This document shows positions 48,743 to 62,600 of a stretch of 64,000 nucleotides of DNA, piece by piece. A program made the position numbers and the translations under genes. Position 1 is the first letter of the stretch; every line of letters starts with the position of its first letter. Below the pieces are notes generated by a model. That model did no database searches and had not been told where the DNA came from. It saw only the letters and a program-made list of their open reading frames with translations. The stretch spans positions 1 through 64,000 of the forward strand of contig JAUJYZ010000322.1 of assembly GCA_033675265.1 (NCBI GenBank). Reading direction: 5' to 3'. The stretch comes from Actinostola sp. cb2023. Its lineage: Eukaryota; Cnidaria; Anthozoa; Actiniaria; Actinostolidae.

Positions 48743-48836
48743 AGGCTTATATCAGTACTGTATCAAATGTATCAAATGATTTTTTTTAGCGAATTATCAT
48801 ATCGGTTTTAAGTAATAATGTACAATTATAAACTGT

Positions 48837-48842
48837 AATAAA
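48837..48842 (+). terminator. Poly(A) signal of PTGR3
   Basis: AATAAA about 95 bp after the stop codon at 48,742, with another AATAAAG just downstream. Confidence 0.65.
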
Positions 48843-49190
48843 TCTAATAAAGTTTGATTCAAAGCAGCTCAGGCTAGTTTAAAAATGGGGACGGTTTTTC
48901 TGTTTTTTTTTTTTTCATTTCCCTCTTTCTTACTATTCATTTTACTTTTTTTCTTACGTTTTCTCTTTCTTTCTCTTTCTCTTATTCTCTTCTCTCTCGT
49001 TCTTTAATTCTGTCTTTCTTTCTTTTTGCCGAGTTTTTTTATATAAAGTATTTCCTGGTATTTCTCTATTTTCTTTTCTTCCCTTCTTCCTTTAATTTCT
49101 TCCTTTCTTCCTTTAATTTCTTCCTTTCTTCCTTTAATTTCTTCCTTCCTTTCTTTCTTCCTTTCTTCCTTTCTTCCTTTCTTCCTTTCA

Positions 49191-50282
49191 TTTCTTCCTT
49201 TCTTTCTTTCTTCCTTTCTTCCTTTCTTCCTTTCTTCCTTTCTTCCTTTCTTCCTTTCTTCCTTTCTTCCTTTCTTCCTTTCTTCCTTTCTTCCTTTCTT
49301 CCTTTCTTCCTTTCTTCCTTTCTTCCTTTCTTCCTTTCTTCCTTTCTTCCTTTCTTCCTTTCTTCCTTTCTTCCTTTCTTCCTTTCTTCCTTTCTTCCTT
49401 TCTTCCTTTCTTCCTTTCTTCCTTTCTTCCTTTCTTCCTTTCTTCCTTTCTTCCTTTCTTCCTTTCCTTTTTCTTTCTTCCTTTCTTTCTTCCTTTCTTC
49501 CTTTCTTCCTTTCTTCCTTTCTTCCTTTCTTCCTTTCTTCCTTTCTTCCTTTCTTCCTTTCTTCCTTTCTTCCTTTCTTCCTTTCTTCCTTTCTTCCTTT
49601 CTTCCTTTCTTCCTTTCTTCCTTTCTTCCTTTCTTCCTTTCTTCCTTTCTTCCTTTCTTCCTTTCTTCCTTTCTTCCTTTCTTCCTTTCTTCCTTTCTTC
49701 CTTTCTTCCTTTCTTCCTTTCTTCCTTTCTTCCTTTCTTCCTTTCTTCCTTTCTTCCTTTCCTTTCTTCCTTTCTTCCTTTCTTCCTTTCTTCCTTTCTT
49801 CCTTTCTTTCTTCCTTTCTTCCTTTCTTCCTTTCTTCCTTTCTTCCTTTCTTCCTTTCTTCCTTTCTTCCTTTTTCTTCCTTTCTTCCTTTCTTCCTTTC
49901 TTCCTTTCTTCCTTTCTTCCTTTCTTCCTTTCTTCCTTTCTTCCTTTCTTCCTTTCTTCCTTTCTTCCTTTTTCCTTCTTTTCTTCCTTTCTTCCTTTCT
50001 TCCTTTCTTCCTTTCTTCCTTTCTTCCTTTCTTCCTTTCTTCCTTTCTTCCTTTCTTCCTTTCTTCCTTTCTTCCTTTCTTCCTTTTCCTTCCTTTCTTC
50101 CTTTCTTCCTTTCTTCCTTTCTTCCTTTCTTCCTTTCTTCCTTTCTTCCTTTCTTCCTTTCTTCCTTTCTTCCTTTCTTCCTTTCTTCCTTTCTTCCTTT
50201 CTTCCTTTCTTCCTTTCTTCCTTTCTTCCTTTCTTCCTTTCTTCCTTTCTTCCTTTCTTCCTTTCTTCCTTTCTTCCTTCCT
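49191..50282. repeat. Uninterrupted 1,092-bp pyrimidine tract (CTTTCTTC)n
   Basis: No purine occurs on the plus strand across the interval. The octamer CTTTCTTC predominates. It lies between PTGR3 and AP2A and ends 345 bp before the AP2A start codon. A less regular pyrimidine-rich zone precedes it from about 48,530. Confidence 0.95.
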
Positions 50283-50627
50283 ACGTCTTTGCGAAGAACG
50301 GTTTCCTGCCCCGCCCATATTACCGCTGAATTCTCGCAGGCTCCAAAACTACTAGCCTCGATTCCAAGTGGTTGATGGCGGCTGCCATGTTATCGAGTCC
50401 TTGTCTTAAATCGCTAATTTTCACCAAAAACGGCCTCTTTTTCCATCATTAAGACCCTAAAACCCGCCAACGACGTGTTACAGACCTTCATCTCAAAGAC
50501 TGGTCGAATTGTGAGGCTAAATCGAGGCGTCCAGGGTCGTTTAGCAGATAGAATCCCCGTACCATCAGGGACTTAGTACAGACATTTGAGGGGTGTTATC
50601 GTTATAGACATTCACCCGCGAAGCAAA
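50283..50627 (+). promoter_or_regulatory. AP2A upstream region
   Basis: Non-repetitive and less AT-rich than its surroundings, between the pyrimidine tract and the start codon. No TATA box is seen. It is presumed to hold the promoter and 5' UTR. Confidence 0.45.
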
Positions 50628-53600
50628 ATGCCGGCCGTAAAGGGTGAAGGGATGCGAGGACTGGCTGTGTTCATCTCAGATATACGTAACTGTAAGTAAA
50701 ACCATCGAATACAGGCTTTAAATATGACTAGTTTGCTGCGAATTCAGCTCTCTGACACGTGTAGCTGTAATCAAATGCACGACCCGGCTTCAAAACGCTG
50801 GCTTGGAATAATTATAGTGTTTTTTTTCATTCTCTACAGGCAAATCTAAAGAAGCAGAAATCAAACGAATCAACAAGGAGCTTGCAAACATCAGAAACAA
50901 ATTCAAAGGTGAGACGAACGAAACATCGAATGTCCAATCGTGCGATCGAAGTTACTTTGTACATTTCGATGAAATCCACACGGAATTGAACACATGATCG
51001 AAGCTTCGATTGCCAAATTTATTGATCTAACTTTTGATTTCCATGGTTCTGCCAGGCGATAAGACTCTAGATGGCTACCAGAAGAAGAAATACGTGTGCA
51101 AGCTGCTTTTTATATTCCTCTTGGGGCACGACATCGACTTTGGTCACATGGAAGCTGTGAATCTGCTCTCCTCAAACAAGTACACCGAGAAACAAATCGT
51201 AAGTCCTTCCAGGCCTTCCTGTCAATGTCAAGACTGCAGTTCACGACCAGTTACTTGATATTGCTGCTTGCTACTCAGTGTTTGTTATATCTCGATTCAT
51301 GTTTATCGGACAAAGCGAGGAATTGTATCGAATCAAATCTGATATATGCTTAATTTATTATGGAAGTTCGAGCGCGCTCTCCAAAGTGTGATAAATGACG
51401 TTGGGATATCTTTTGGTTGGCTTGGGGTTTTGATTCCCGTAGAGAGGGTTTTGCCTGCTTTAACTCTAGAGGAGGTCGTAAGATTGGCATCCAGGTCTTG
51501 TTTTTAAACAGAATTTCAAAACGTAGTTAATAAATTAATACACAAATGTTGACTTTGTTGGTACTTGTACAGTTGGTTGTACATGTGATTTTTTGTAAAC
51601 ATCGTTGTAATAGGCCATATGCACTAACGGGTCACGTGACCCAACTTTCTCAAATCAAGCAGCAGTGTCAAAATGAACTCCAGAAATGAAAAGAGCAGCT
51701 CGATATTAGTAAGAAGGCGAAATTTCAGCTTATAATGTTTAACACAGCAGAAATGGCATGGAATATAAAATTGCAAATTTTATTAAGATTCGTATGGAAA
51801 AATGTGCTGGATGGCAAAAAATGCCATCCAATGCATTTTCCAAACAAATTATTAGAAAACACTCGATTTTATATTTCATGTCATTTCTCCTGTGTCAGAC
51901 GTTACGACCTGAAATTTCGCCTTCTTACTAATTTTGAGCTGCTCTTTTCATTTCTGGAGTTCATTTTGACACTGCTGCTTGATTTGAGAAAGTTGGGTCA
52001 CGTGACCCGTTAGTGCATATGGCCTATTGATGGTAACTTCCTACAGTTGTAGCTGTTCTTCAAACTACAGGCTTTCTTTCCTCCACTTGATGTGTTTCTA
52101 CAACAATATTTGCAATTATTTGCAAGGGCATTGAGAATTTGGAATTCACTAGAAATAAATTATTATTATTATTAAATATTATTATGATTCACATTATTTT
52201 CTCCGTGATTTTCATTGGTCGAGAGACGACTACGTTACTGCAGATAACTTCCTACAAATAAGTGTATTCGCTCTCCTCAACAATGGCAGCTCGATTTTTC
52301 CAGAGTTGTTGCTTTAGGTGAGAGAAAATAACGTGAATGATAAATCAATTATTGAACTCGGTTTTTGCAAAATATCGTGATTTTGTCAGTGTCTCGCAGA
52401 TAATTATTTGACTCTGCCTTCGGCATCGGCAAATAATTATTCTGCTCACCACCGACAATCACGATATTTTGCTCAACCTCGTCCAATAATTGCTAATTGT
52501 TATCTTTATTATTATTCTGTCTGCTAATAATGCTGCCTTTAAATAGATTTTGTAAAAACCTTCAATGTATTTTGTAACAGCTGAAGAAATGCAGGCATCA
52601 GAACGAGACCATCTATACTCAAGTCCAGAGTAGACTTTACATCGTAGTTCAGTGATTGGGAAGGCTGAAAACAGTGGTGGGCCAATGGCCCATCAATTGC
52701 TACATTTATGGGCCATAAATTTTCTAAAGGGGCCATCGCTCTTAAAACCGGAAGTCAAAATGACCCAAAAAACTTTTTTTTCGAAATAGTATCCATGTTT
52801 TCCCTTTTTGATATCTAAAATAGCTTTCTGAACATGTTTTCGATTTTCAACTGCTTTTTGATGTTGAAAAGCGCAAAAAGCAGCGGTTTTTAAAGAAACA
52901 AACTCTCATTATAGTACCCAGTCTCCCCTGGGAATTCAAAATGGCGGCCAAATTTTCGATTTTTACGGCAAAATATCTCCGAAACGAAGAAGTGGACCCA
53001 CGTTTTTTTGAAATTGTAATGCGTCCCTAAGGCCCCAAAGAAATTTTTTTTGCGCCGTACGATCTAAAAACGTGCCAATGGCGCATGGCGCACGTCCTTC
53101 CCTATCACTGGTAGTTAATAGCTACAATGTACAAGCAAATAATTGTCATTGTTGCTATGGTTTATGCTGAATGTCTAAATTAATGGTTACATTGTAATTC
53201 ACACCTAGCCTAAACATGTTTGGTAAAACTGACTTTCTGGCATTGCATGGTTCTGTAATGTAAAAGGAATTATACTGTGTAAGATAAAGGACAGTTTACA
53301 TCCAGTTTTACACCAAGGTTAAGTAGTGTTTGTAGATAATTTATACTGTGTAAGATAAAGGACAGTTTACATCCAGTTTTGCACCAAAGGTTATGCAGCG
53401 TTTGTAGATAATTTATACTGTGTAAGATAAAGGACAGTTTACATCCAGTTTTGCACCAAAGGTTATGCAGCGTTTGTAGATAATTTATACTGTGTAAGAT
53501 AAAGGACAGTTTACATCCAGTTTTGCACCAAAGGTTATGCAGTGTTTGTAGATAATTTATACTGTGTAAGATAAAGGACAGTTTACATCCAGTTTTGCAC

Positions 53601-56600
53601 CAAAGGTTATGCAGCGTTTGTAGATAATTTATACTGTGTAAGATAAAGGACAGTTTACATCCAGTTTTGCACCAAAGGTTATGCAGTGTTTGTAGATAAT
53701 TTATACTGTGTAAGATAAAGGACAGTTTACATCCAGTTTTACACCAAGGTTAAGTAGTGTTTGTAGATAATTTATACTGTGTAAGATAAAGGACAGTTTA
53801 CATCCAGTTTTGCACCAAAGGTTCTGCAGCGTTTGTAGATAATTTATACTGTGTAAGATAAAGGACAGTTTACATCCAGTTTTGCACCAAAGATTATGCA
53901 GCGTTTGTAGATAATTTATACTGTGTAAGATAAAGGACAGTTTACATCCAGTTTTACACCAAGGTTAAGTAGTGTTTGTAGATAATTTATACTGTGTAAG
54001 ATAAAGGACAGTTTACATCCAGTTTTGCACCAAAGGTTATGCAGCGTTTGTAGATAATTTATACTGTGTAAGATAAAGGACAGTTTACATCCAGTTTTAC
54101 ACCAAGGTTAAGTAGTGTTTGTAGATAATTTATACTGTGTAAGATAAAGGACAGTTTACATCCAGTTTTACACCAAGGTTAAGTAGTGTTTGTAGATAAT
54201 TTATACTGTGTAAGATAAAGGACAGTTTACATCCAGTTTTACACCAAGGTTAAGTAGTGTTTGTAGATAATTTATACTGTGTAAGATAAAGGACAGTTTA
54301 CATCCAGTTTTGCACCAAAGGTTATGCAGCGTTTGTAGATAATTTATACTGTGTAAGATAAAGGACAGTTTACATCCAGTTTTGCACCAAGGTTAAGTAG
54401 TGTTTGTAGATAATTTATACTGTGTAAGATAAAGGACAGTTTACATCCAGTTTTGCACCAAAGATTATGCAGCATTTGTAGATAATTTATACTGTGTAAG
54501 ATAAAGGACAGTTTACATCCAGTTTTGCACCAAAGGTTATGCAGCGTTTGTAGATAATTTATACTGTGTAAGATAAAGGACAGTTTACATCCAGTTTTGC
54601 ACCAAAGATTATGCAGCATTTGTAGATAATTTATACTGTGTAAGATAAAGGACAGTTTACATCCAGTTTTGCACCAAACGTTATGCAGTGTTTGTAGAAA
54701 TATTTATACTGTGCAAGATAAAGGATTTTATAGCACTTTTGTGCTTTGGAAACAACACTACATATCAATCAATAGATATTATTCTTATTATTGATTTACT
54801 AATGGTAATGGTAATATATATATATATATACAGTCATTTGCAAAAATTCTGGCCGCCGCGAAATATCAATATATCGGGTGCATTATGGGTAATTAAATAA
54901 TACTATTTTGAGTTTCCTAACTTATTAAATGAAGCAAAATTTACAAACAACAAACGTACATGTAAGACTAAAATAAACATTATACTAAATATTTCTACCA
55001 ACTTTGCTGGCGTTAACCCGCTTTAAGGGGAATTTTCGATTATTTAATTACCCATAATGCACCCGATATATTGATATATTGATATATCGTAGCGGCCAGA
55101 ATTTTTGCAAATGACTGTATATATATTATATATATATATAATATAATGGCTGTTCTTATATTATTAGCACATTTCACATATATATTGTCACAATGCGCTT
55201 TACAACCGATGGAGGACTTTTTTGGGCTGTATATGAAAGGATGGCGGCCAAGCAGCTTACAATCATGATGAGTTAGACTTAGTACATGTGTGTGTATGTT
55301 AGTAGATGTTTTGTCTCTGCCAAGAGACTTATCAGTGACCTTTCGATTAACCAACTCGTTGAGCATTACATTGTAGACATTATTCAAGTTCATTGTAGAT
55401 ATTATTCAAGTTCATTGTAGATATTATACTTGATTCAAGTTCAGTTTTATTTCACTTCAGAAGACTTTTTGATTCTAAGGGTGCGTTCGATTGACGCTAT
55501 TCCAGAATAGGTACATGTATACACAGAATAAACACTTGGATGCTTTTACATGTATTTCAGCACATTTAAAATTCCAAACTGTTCCTTGTAACTTTATTAT
55601 GATACCACAAGGAATTGTTTCATTTTACAGTGGACAGTAGCTGCGTGACAGCGATTTAAGGATGTTATTTCGTGTATTCCTATTCTGGAATATGGTCAAT
55701 CGAACGCACCCTAAATCTGTTTCAACTAGTTTCAATGGTTGAAAAGCCAATAAATAAACTAATAACACCACTTTATAAAACTCTGTGAAAGGAGTATAAG
55801 AATACTTCCTTTCACCCTACACCTGTTAATGCAAATGAAGCCCATGCAGCTGCTAAGTTAAGATAACTAAGATGATTGCACATTTTAATATCAGCTTAGT
55901 AAAAGTAATATAGTTTTGTTCAGTGTTCTTGAAAGGCTTTCTTTACATTTTCCTGTTCAAAGATTTTGCATTTGCACACTAATTCTGCTATATGTTGTGG
56001 TTTAATTTTTCCCACTGGTTCAAACTTTTCTGAGGGTTGTTCTAAAGTTAGGTTTAGGGTTTTATGGTAGGTAAGTTATGTGTTTAGGTTAGTTGTAAAG
56101 GATTAAACTGAAAGGAAGTGAATTAAGAAACCAAAACAATGGACTATAACAAATTTAAACCAGTGGAAAATTTCAAACCACAACATATATATTATGTACA
56201 TGTATAATCTCTATTTTTATTGAGAGATATTTTGTGTTTATAGTAAATCTTGCATGTACAATTGTTGTACTCCTACATGTACTTTAGACACCTTTACACT
56301 CCTTGACAAAAGACCATTTACTCATGTGCGCTGCCTACAAAGCGAGAGGTCCGCAGTTCAATCCTCAGGGACCTCACACACATGTTCTCTCTAATCCATG
56401 TAGCTTCAGCTTTAAATACCCGTAAAAAGGAGCACTGATGGAGAGAGGGGAGTAAAGTGCACACCATCGGCCTCAAGTTTCTCACAAGTTACCGACATGA
56501 AATAAAGTACTTTACTTTACTCTCTATTTGGTGTAAATTATGTACAAATACCAATGAGAATGAGTAAAAAAGATGACTTTGGACAATAGAAACTTTGTTA

Positions 56601-59600
56601 CAGCTAATTTATGTCATGATTGACCACAGGCAGCCCAAGCAGTATACTTGTGGGTGATTTTAGAGTATTTTTTAAAATGTTTCGAAATGTAAAAATATTG
56701 CTCAATAAACTGACATTCACCTTTATTTACATTTATTTTGTGTTTATTTGACGTTCCGGAGTCTTTTAGTGGTATTGTCAAATAAACACAAAATAAATGT
56801 AAATAAAGGTGAATGTCAGTTTATTGAGCAATATTTTTACATTTCGAAACATTTAAAAAAATACTCTAAAATCACCCACAAGTATACTGCTTGGGCTGCC
56901 TGTGGATTGACCAGTAAATCGGAAACATTCAAATGAAGTTTTGAAGTCTGCATACTTGAAATGGAAAGCCTGTTTGAAGTACCCAAAATGCATCCCCATA
57001 TTTTGTGCATTCTTTTACAAAATGTATAATAAAAGAGCAAACGAGTTATTATAGTGTGATGAAAATAAAACCAATCAGCATGCGAGAAATGCTACAGTTT
57101 GTCACCTTGCACGTGAACCAATCAGCATGCGAGAAATGCTACAGTTTGTCACCTTGCACGTGAACCAATCAGCATGCGAGAAATGCTACAGTTTGTCACC
57201 TTGCACGTGCACGCAGAGATTTCCAAGGTTTTCACTGTAAATTTTTTTTTTTTCTCCACCTGAATAGCTTGTTCCTTTGACAAAATATATAATAAACAAC
57301 TTATTAGTCTGCTAAGCAACTAATGACCTCTATTTATTACACAGGGCTATTTGTTTATATCAGTACTCGTCAGTGCCAATAGTGAACTCATCAAACTCAT
57401 CATCCAAAACATCAAGAACGACCTCTCCAGTCGTAACTCCATATTCGTCTGCCTCGCCCTCCAATGTATCGCAAACATTGGAAACCAAGAAATGGTCGAC
57501 CAGCTCGGTTCTGAAATTCCTAAGCTTCTTGTGTCGCCAGATACAACGGACAGCGTGAAGCAGTGTTCGGCGTTGTGTGTGCTGAAGCTGTTCAGGCTCA
57601 AGCAGAGCATCTTGCCACCTGGGGAGTGGACGTCTAGGATTGTGCAGTTACTCAACGATAAACATTTGGTGCGTAATATGATAATCATGTCCAGTACCTG
57701 CTGATAGTTTTTTTTTTTTTTTTTTTTTTTACCTGCTGATAGTTTTTTTTTATTTTTTTTATACCTGCTGATAGTTTAAGAACTAATACCATCGTCAGTC
57801 TAAAGTAATAGAATACATATATGTTTGTTTAAATGCCAGGGTGTTGTGACATCAGCTACCAGTCTAATCCATGGCTTGGTGTATTACTATCCTGATGAGT
57901 ACAAAGGCTGTATACAGCTGGCCGTCTCTAGACTAAGCAGAGTAAGTATCATCCTTAGGAACCCAGGGTGTATATTCTGTCGCTCGTTACTCGCTCCCAG
58001 AGAAATACCCCTGGGAACGAAGTGTGTTGGAACTTGTTCCGGAAGTCAAAATTACTCTCATTTCTGATTAAAGAAAGAAAAATAAAAAAAATAAAAAAAA
58101 TAATTGACCCCTTAGCCCAAAAGTCGTCAAAGCTTTGGGTCGACTATTTCAATCTACCAAGAAACCAATCCTGACTCGCTCTCACTCAATCATTTTCCCT
58201 ATTTTAAAACTTGCTAAAATTTCTGTTGTGTTGTTTAGATTGTGACCTCGTCGTACACAGACCTACAAGACTACACCTATTACTTCGTGCCTGCGCCATG
58301 GCTTTGTATCAAGTTGCTGAAACTGCTGCAGAGTTATCCTCCTCCTGGTATGCAGTCCTTACTATTACTTGTTCAATTATTATTATATTAGTAATGTAGT
58401 TCGTAAGGTTTCATCAAGCGTAAAAAGACTCGGAGAAAATACCGAACCCAGACGGGATTTGAACCCGTGACCACCTGGATACTAGTCAGGCGCTCTAACC
58501 ACTGAGCCACTGGGAACTCATGTGATTAGGCAGGTCTTGGATACTAGTCAGGCGCTCTAACCACTGAGCCACTGGGAACTCATGTGATTAAGCAGGTCTT
58601 GGTTCGTATTAATACTATTATATTTAAGTGCAACTATTACTTGTTCAATTATTATTATTAAAGTGTGACCTTGAATATTACAACACTAAAAACTGCTGTC
58701 AATACTCCAGTTCCGAGTTGTTAGATACCACTGTACACCTTGACAACAGACGCATTTGCACAGCCTCAATTCAGTGTAAATTATTCACAACTACCAACAA
58801 GAATGCAAAAAAATGATGATGATGATGATGATGGCGTTGATGATGATGGCGTTGATGATGTTGACGTTGTTGATGATGGTGATGATACATGTTGTGTTGA
58901 TGATGGTGATGATACATGTTGATGATGATGTTGATACATACTGTACATGTTGTTGATGATGATGTTGATGATTGATGATGATACATGTTGATGATACGTT
59001 GATGATGATACGTTGATGATGATGCATGTTGTTGATGATGATGTTGATGATGATGATGATGGTGATGACGTTGTTGATGATGGTGTTGATGATGATGACG
59101 TTGTTGAGACATGTTGTTGATGATGTTGACATTTGTTGATAATATGATGATGATGGTGTTGATGATGATGATGAAGGTGATGATGATGATGACGTTGTTG
59201 ATGATGATGGTGTTGATGATGATGACGTTGTTGAGATGATGATGACGTTGTTGAGGATGATGTGTGTGATGATGATGATGATGACGTCGATATGATGATG
59301 ATGATGGTGTTGATGATGACATTTGATGATGATGACATTGTTGATGACATTGATGACATTGATGACGTTGATGATGATGATGGTGTTGATGATGATGACG
59401 TTGTTGATGATGGTGTTGATGATGATGACGTTGTTGATGATGATGGTGTTGATGATGATGACGTTGTTGATGACGTTGATGACATTGATAATGATGATGG
59501 TGTTGATGATGATGACGTTGTTGATGACGTTGATGACATTGATAATGATGATGGTGTTGATGATGATGACGTTGATGATGATGACGTTGTTGATGATGAC

Positions 59601-62600
59601 ATGTGTTGATGATGATGATGATGGTGTTGATGATGATGTGATGATGATGGTGTTGATGATGATGGTGTTGATGATGATGACGTTGATGATGATGATGATG
59701 GTGTTGATGATGATGACGTTGTTGATGACGTTGATGACATTGATATGATGATGATGTGTGTTGATGATGATGACATTGTTGATGATGATGACATTGATAA
59801 TGATGATGGTGATGATGATGATGATGGTGTTGATGATGACGTTGTTGATGATGATGGTGTTGATGATGATGACGTTGTTGATGATGATGGTGTAAATGAT
59901 GATGACGTTGATGATGATGACATTGTTGATGACGTTGATGACATTGATGATGATGATGATGGTGTTGATGATGATGACGTTGTTGATGATGGTGTGATGA
60001 TGATGGTTGATGATGATGACGTGATGTTGATGATGATGGTGTTGATGATGATGTGTTGATGATGATGTTGACGTTGTTTGATGACGTTGTTGAAGATGGC
60101 GATGATACATGTTGATGATACATGTTGTTGATGATAATAATAATGATGGTGATGATACATATTGATGATACATGTTGATGATGATGGTGATGATACATGT
60201 TGTTGATGACGTTGATGATGATGATGGCGATGACTAATATTAGGAAAATCTTGTTTAATTATCAGATGATGCAGCTGTGTCGTCCAGACTTCACGAATGT
60301 CTTGAAACTATCCTAAACAAAGCTCAGGTGGGTGTCGGCCATCTGATCACAAACTACAAACCTGACCACTAAAATAATATGCAGTAGAACCGGCCACTAA
60401 TTCAAACTCCCGAGGGAAACAGAAAACAGTTCGAGTTAGCAGGGGGTTGAGTTTTTATTATTTTTATGATTACAAACATTACAAATAATAAATTTGACCC
60501 TGATTAGAGCGAAGGGAAAATAAAACTATTTCTTGTTGTTGTTGTTGTTTATTTTTATTAAAGTTAGCGGGGAGTTCGACTTATCCGAGTTCGAGTTAGC
60601 GGGATTCTACTGGGCGTAATATTGATGTATTTGTGTCTTTGTCTTGGTAAGGAGCCTCCAAAGTCCAAGAAAGTACAGCATTCTAATGCACGAAATGCAG
60701 TGTTGTTCGAATGCATCAACCTTATAATTCACATGGACAAGTAAGTAGCTATACCCTCGACACAAGAGTGCTGATAGAGGGAGGGGGGACGGGGTAGTGA
60801 GTGAATATTTATTTGTTAAATGACCTTGATTCACTCAAGGTAGTTAAGGCCTGGGTTTGACCTTGTTTGACCTTGAGGACAGAATGAAGAATTGCTTGAC
60901 TATGGAAATACATTTTCAACTCATATTTATATATTTTGTTAGTTTTGACATCCTTAAAATTTTGGTTTGCTTTTTGTGGTGGTCACGTGATCTATGACGT
61001 CATAATCCAGAAAAACACTAATTCGTGGATCCGCTTTCCAGTTTTGTAAGTGGCAAAAAAATTAATATCAAAATCAATGCTTCTAATAGAGCTGAATAAC
61101 ATGCTGCGTAGAGATCTTGTACTGTTATGTTGGTAAAAAAAATATTAAGGAAAATTGTTTAAAAGTTCAGGTCACGTGACCTGTTTTAGCAAATATATCC
61201 TTAAGTGTTAAAGAAAATCCCAATCTCTATGCAGAGGTTCATACAACTCGGCAATTGAAGTAAGATAGATACATCAGCTGGTATTTCTAAATAAAACTCG
61301 TGAGCGGAGAATAAAACGAATTTTGTATCAATAACTAATGACATCACGTGGTCACGTGATCACTCTAACCCTTAAAATGAAGTTAAGTATAATTGTCCTA
61401 ACGTTTTCTATAATTGTGCCAAGTTTCGTTTAGTTAATTCTAATCACAACGTTTAAACGTCAAAAACAATATTTTTTTCATTTTTTGCTCCTGACCCAGG
61501 CCTTAACTACCTTGAGCAAATCAAATTGCCACTGAATCGTAGAATCCAGCAACCAGCTGTTGCTGGATTCTATTGTACATGTTGCCACCTTTCTTGGTTA
61601 GAAAATGTGTCTTTGTGTGTTTGTTAACTTCTACAAAAAGGTGACCATTACACGCCTGTTCGAAGTTTGGGCCGGCTGTTTCCATCCAAATCGATAGAAA
61701 GACCAGGGCGTGGTTGTTCGAAAGCGGGTTAACATGTAGCAATTCTAGCTATTTGACTGGATGAGAGGCTCTATTTAACCACAATTAATAATATTAATAA
61801 TTAATATTACTTTTCAGTGAGCAGAGTCTGCTGATCAGAGCCTGCAATCAACTTGGTCAGTTCCTGACCCACAGAGAAACAAATCTAAGGTATGACGGGA
61901 GTTTTGTAATTATAGAGGGGTGTTGTGTGGACCCAGCTTTAGTTGTCCCCACTGCCTTACCCACCCCTTCCTTCTATGTCCCACTGCCTTACCCACCCCT
62001 CCCTTCTATGTCCCACTGCCTTACCCACCCCTCCCTTCTATGTCCCACTGCCTTACCCACCGCTCCCTTCTATGTCCCACTGCCTTACCCACCCCTCCCT
62101 TCTATGTCCCACTGCCTAACCCACCCCTCCCTTCTATGTCCCACTGCCTTATGCACCCCTCCCTTCTATGTCCCACTGCCTTACGCATCCCTCCGTTCTA
62201 TGTCCCACTGCCTTATGCACCCCTCCCTTCTATGTCCCACTGCCTTACGCATCCCTCCCTTCTATGTCCCACTGCCTAACCCACCCCTCCCTTCTATGTC
62301 CCACTGCCTTATGCACCCCTCCCTTCTATGTCCCACTGCCTTACGCATCCCTCCGTTCTATGTCCCACTGCCTTATGCACCCCTCCCTTCTATGTCCCAC
62401 TGCCTTACGCATCCCTCCCTTCTATGTCCCACTGCCTAACCCACCCCTCCCTTCTATGTCCCACTGTCTTACCCACCCCTCCCTTCTATGTCCCACTGCC
62501 TCACCCACCCCTCCCTTCTATGTCCCACTGTCTTACCCACCCCTCCCTTCTATGTCCCACTGCCTTACCCACCCACCCCTCCCTTCTATGTCCCACTGCC

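Noticed and set aside
49188..50318. A 376-residue Lys/Arg/Glu-rich frame
   Set aside because: It is the translation of the pyrimidine tract. It has no domain, and other frames are equally biased.
58771..60198. Three overlapping minus-strand frames of 459-475 residues
   Set aside because: All lie on a triplet array in AP2A intron 6 and consist of Ser/His/Thr/Ile runs. No start context or domain.
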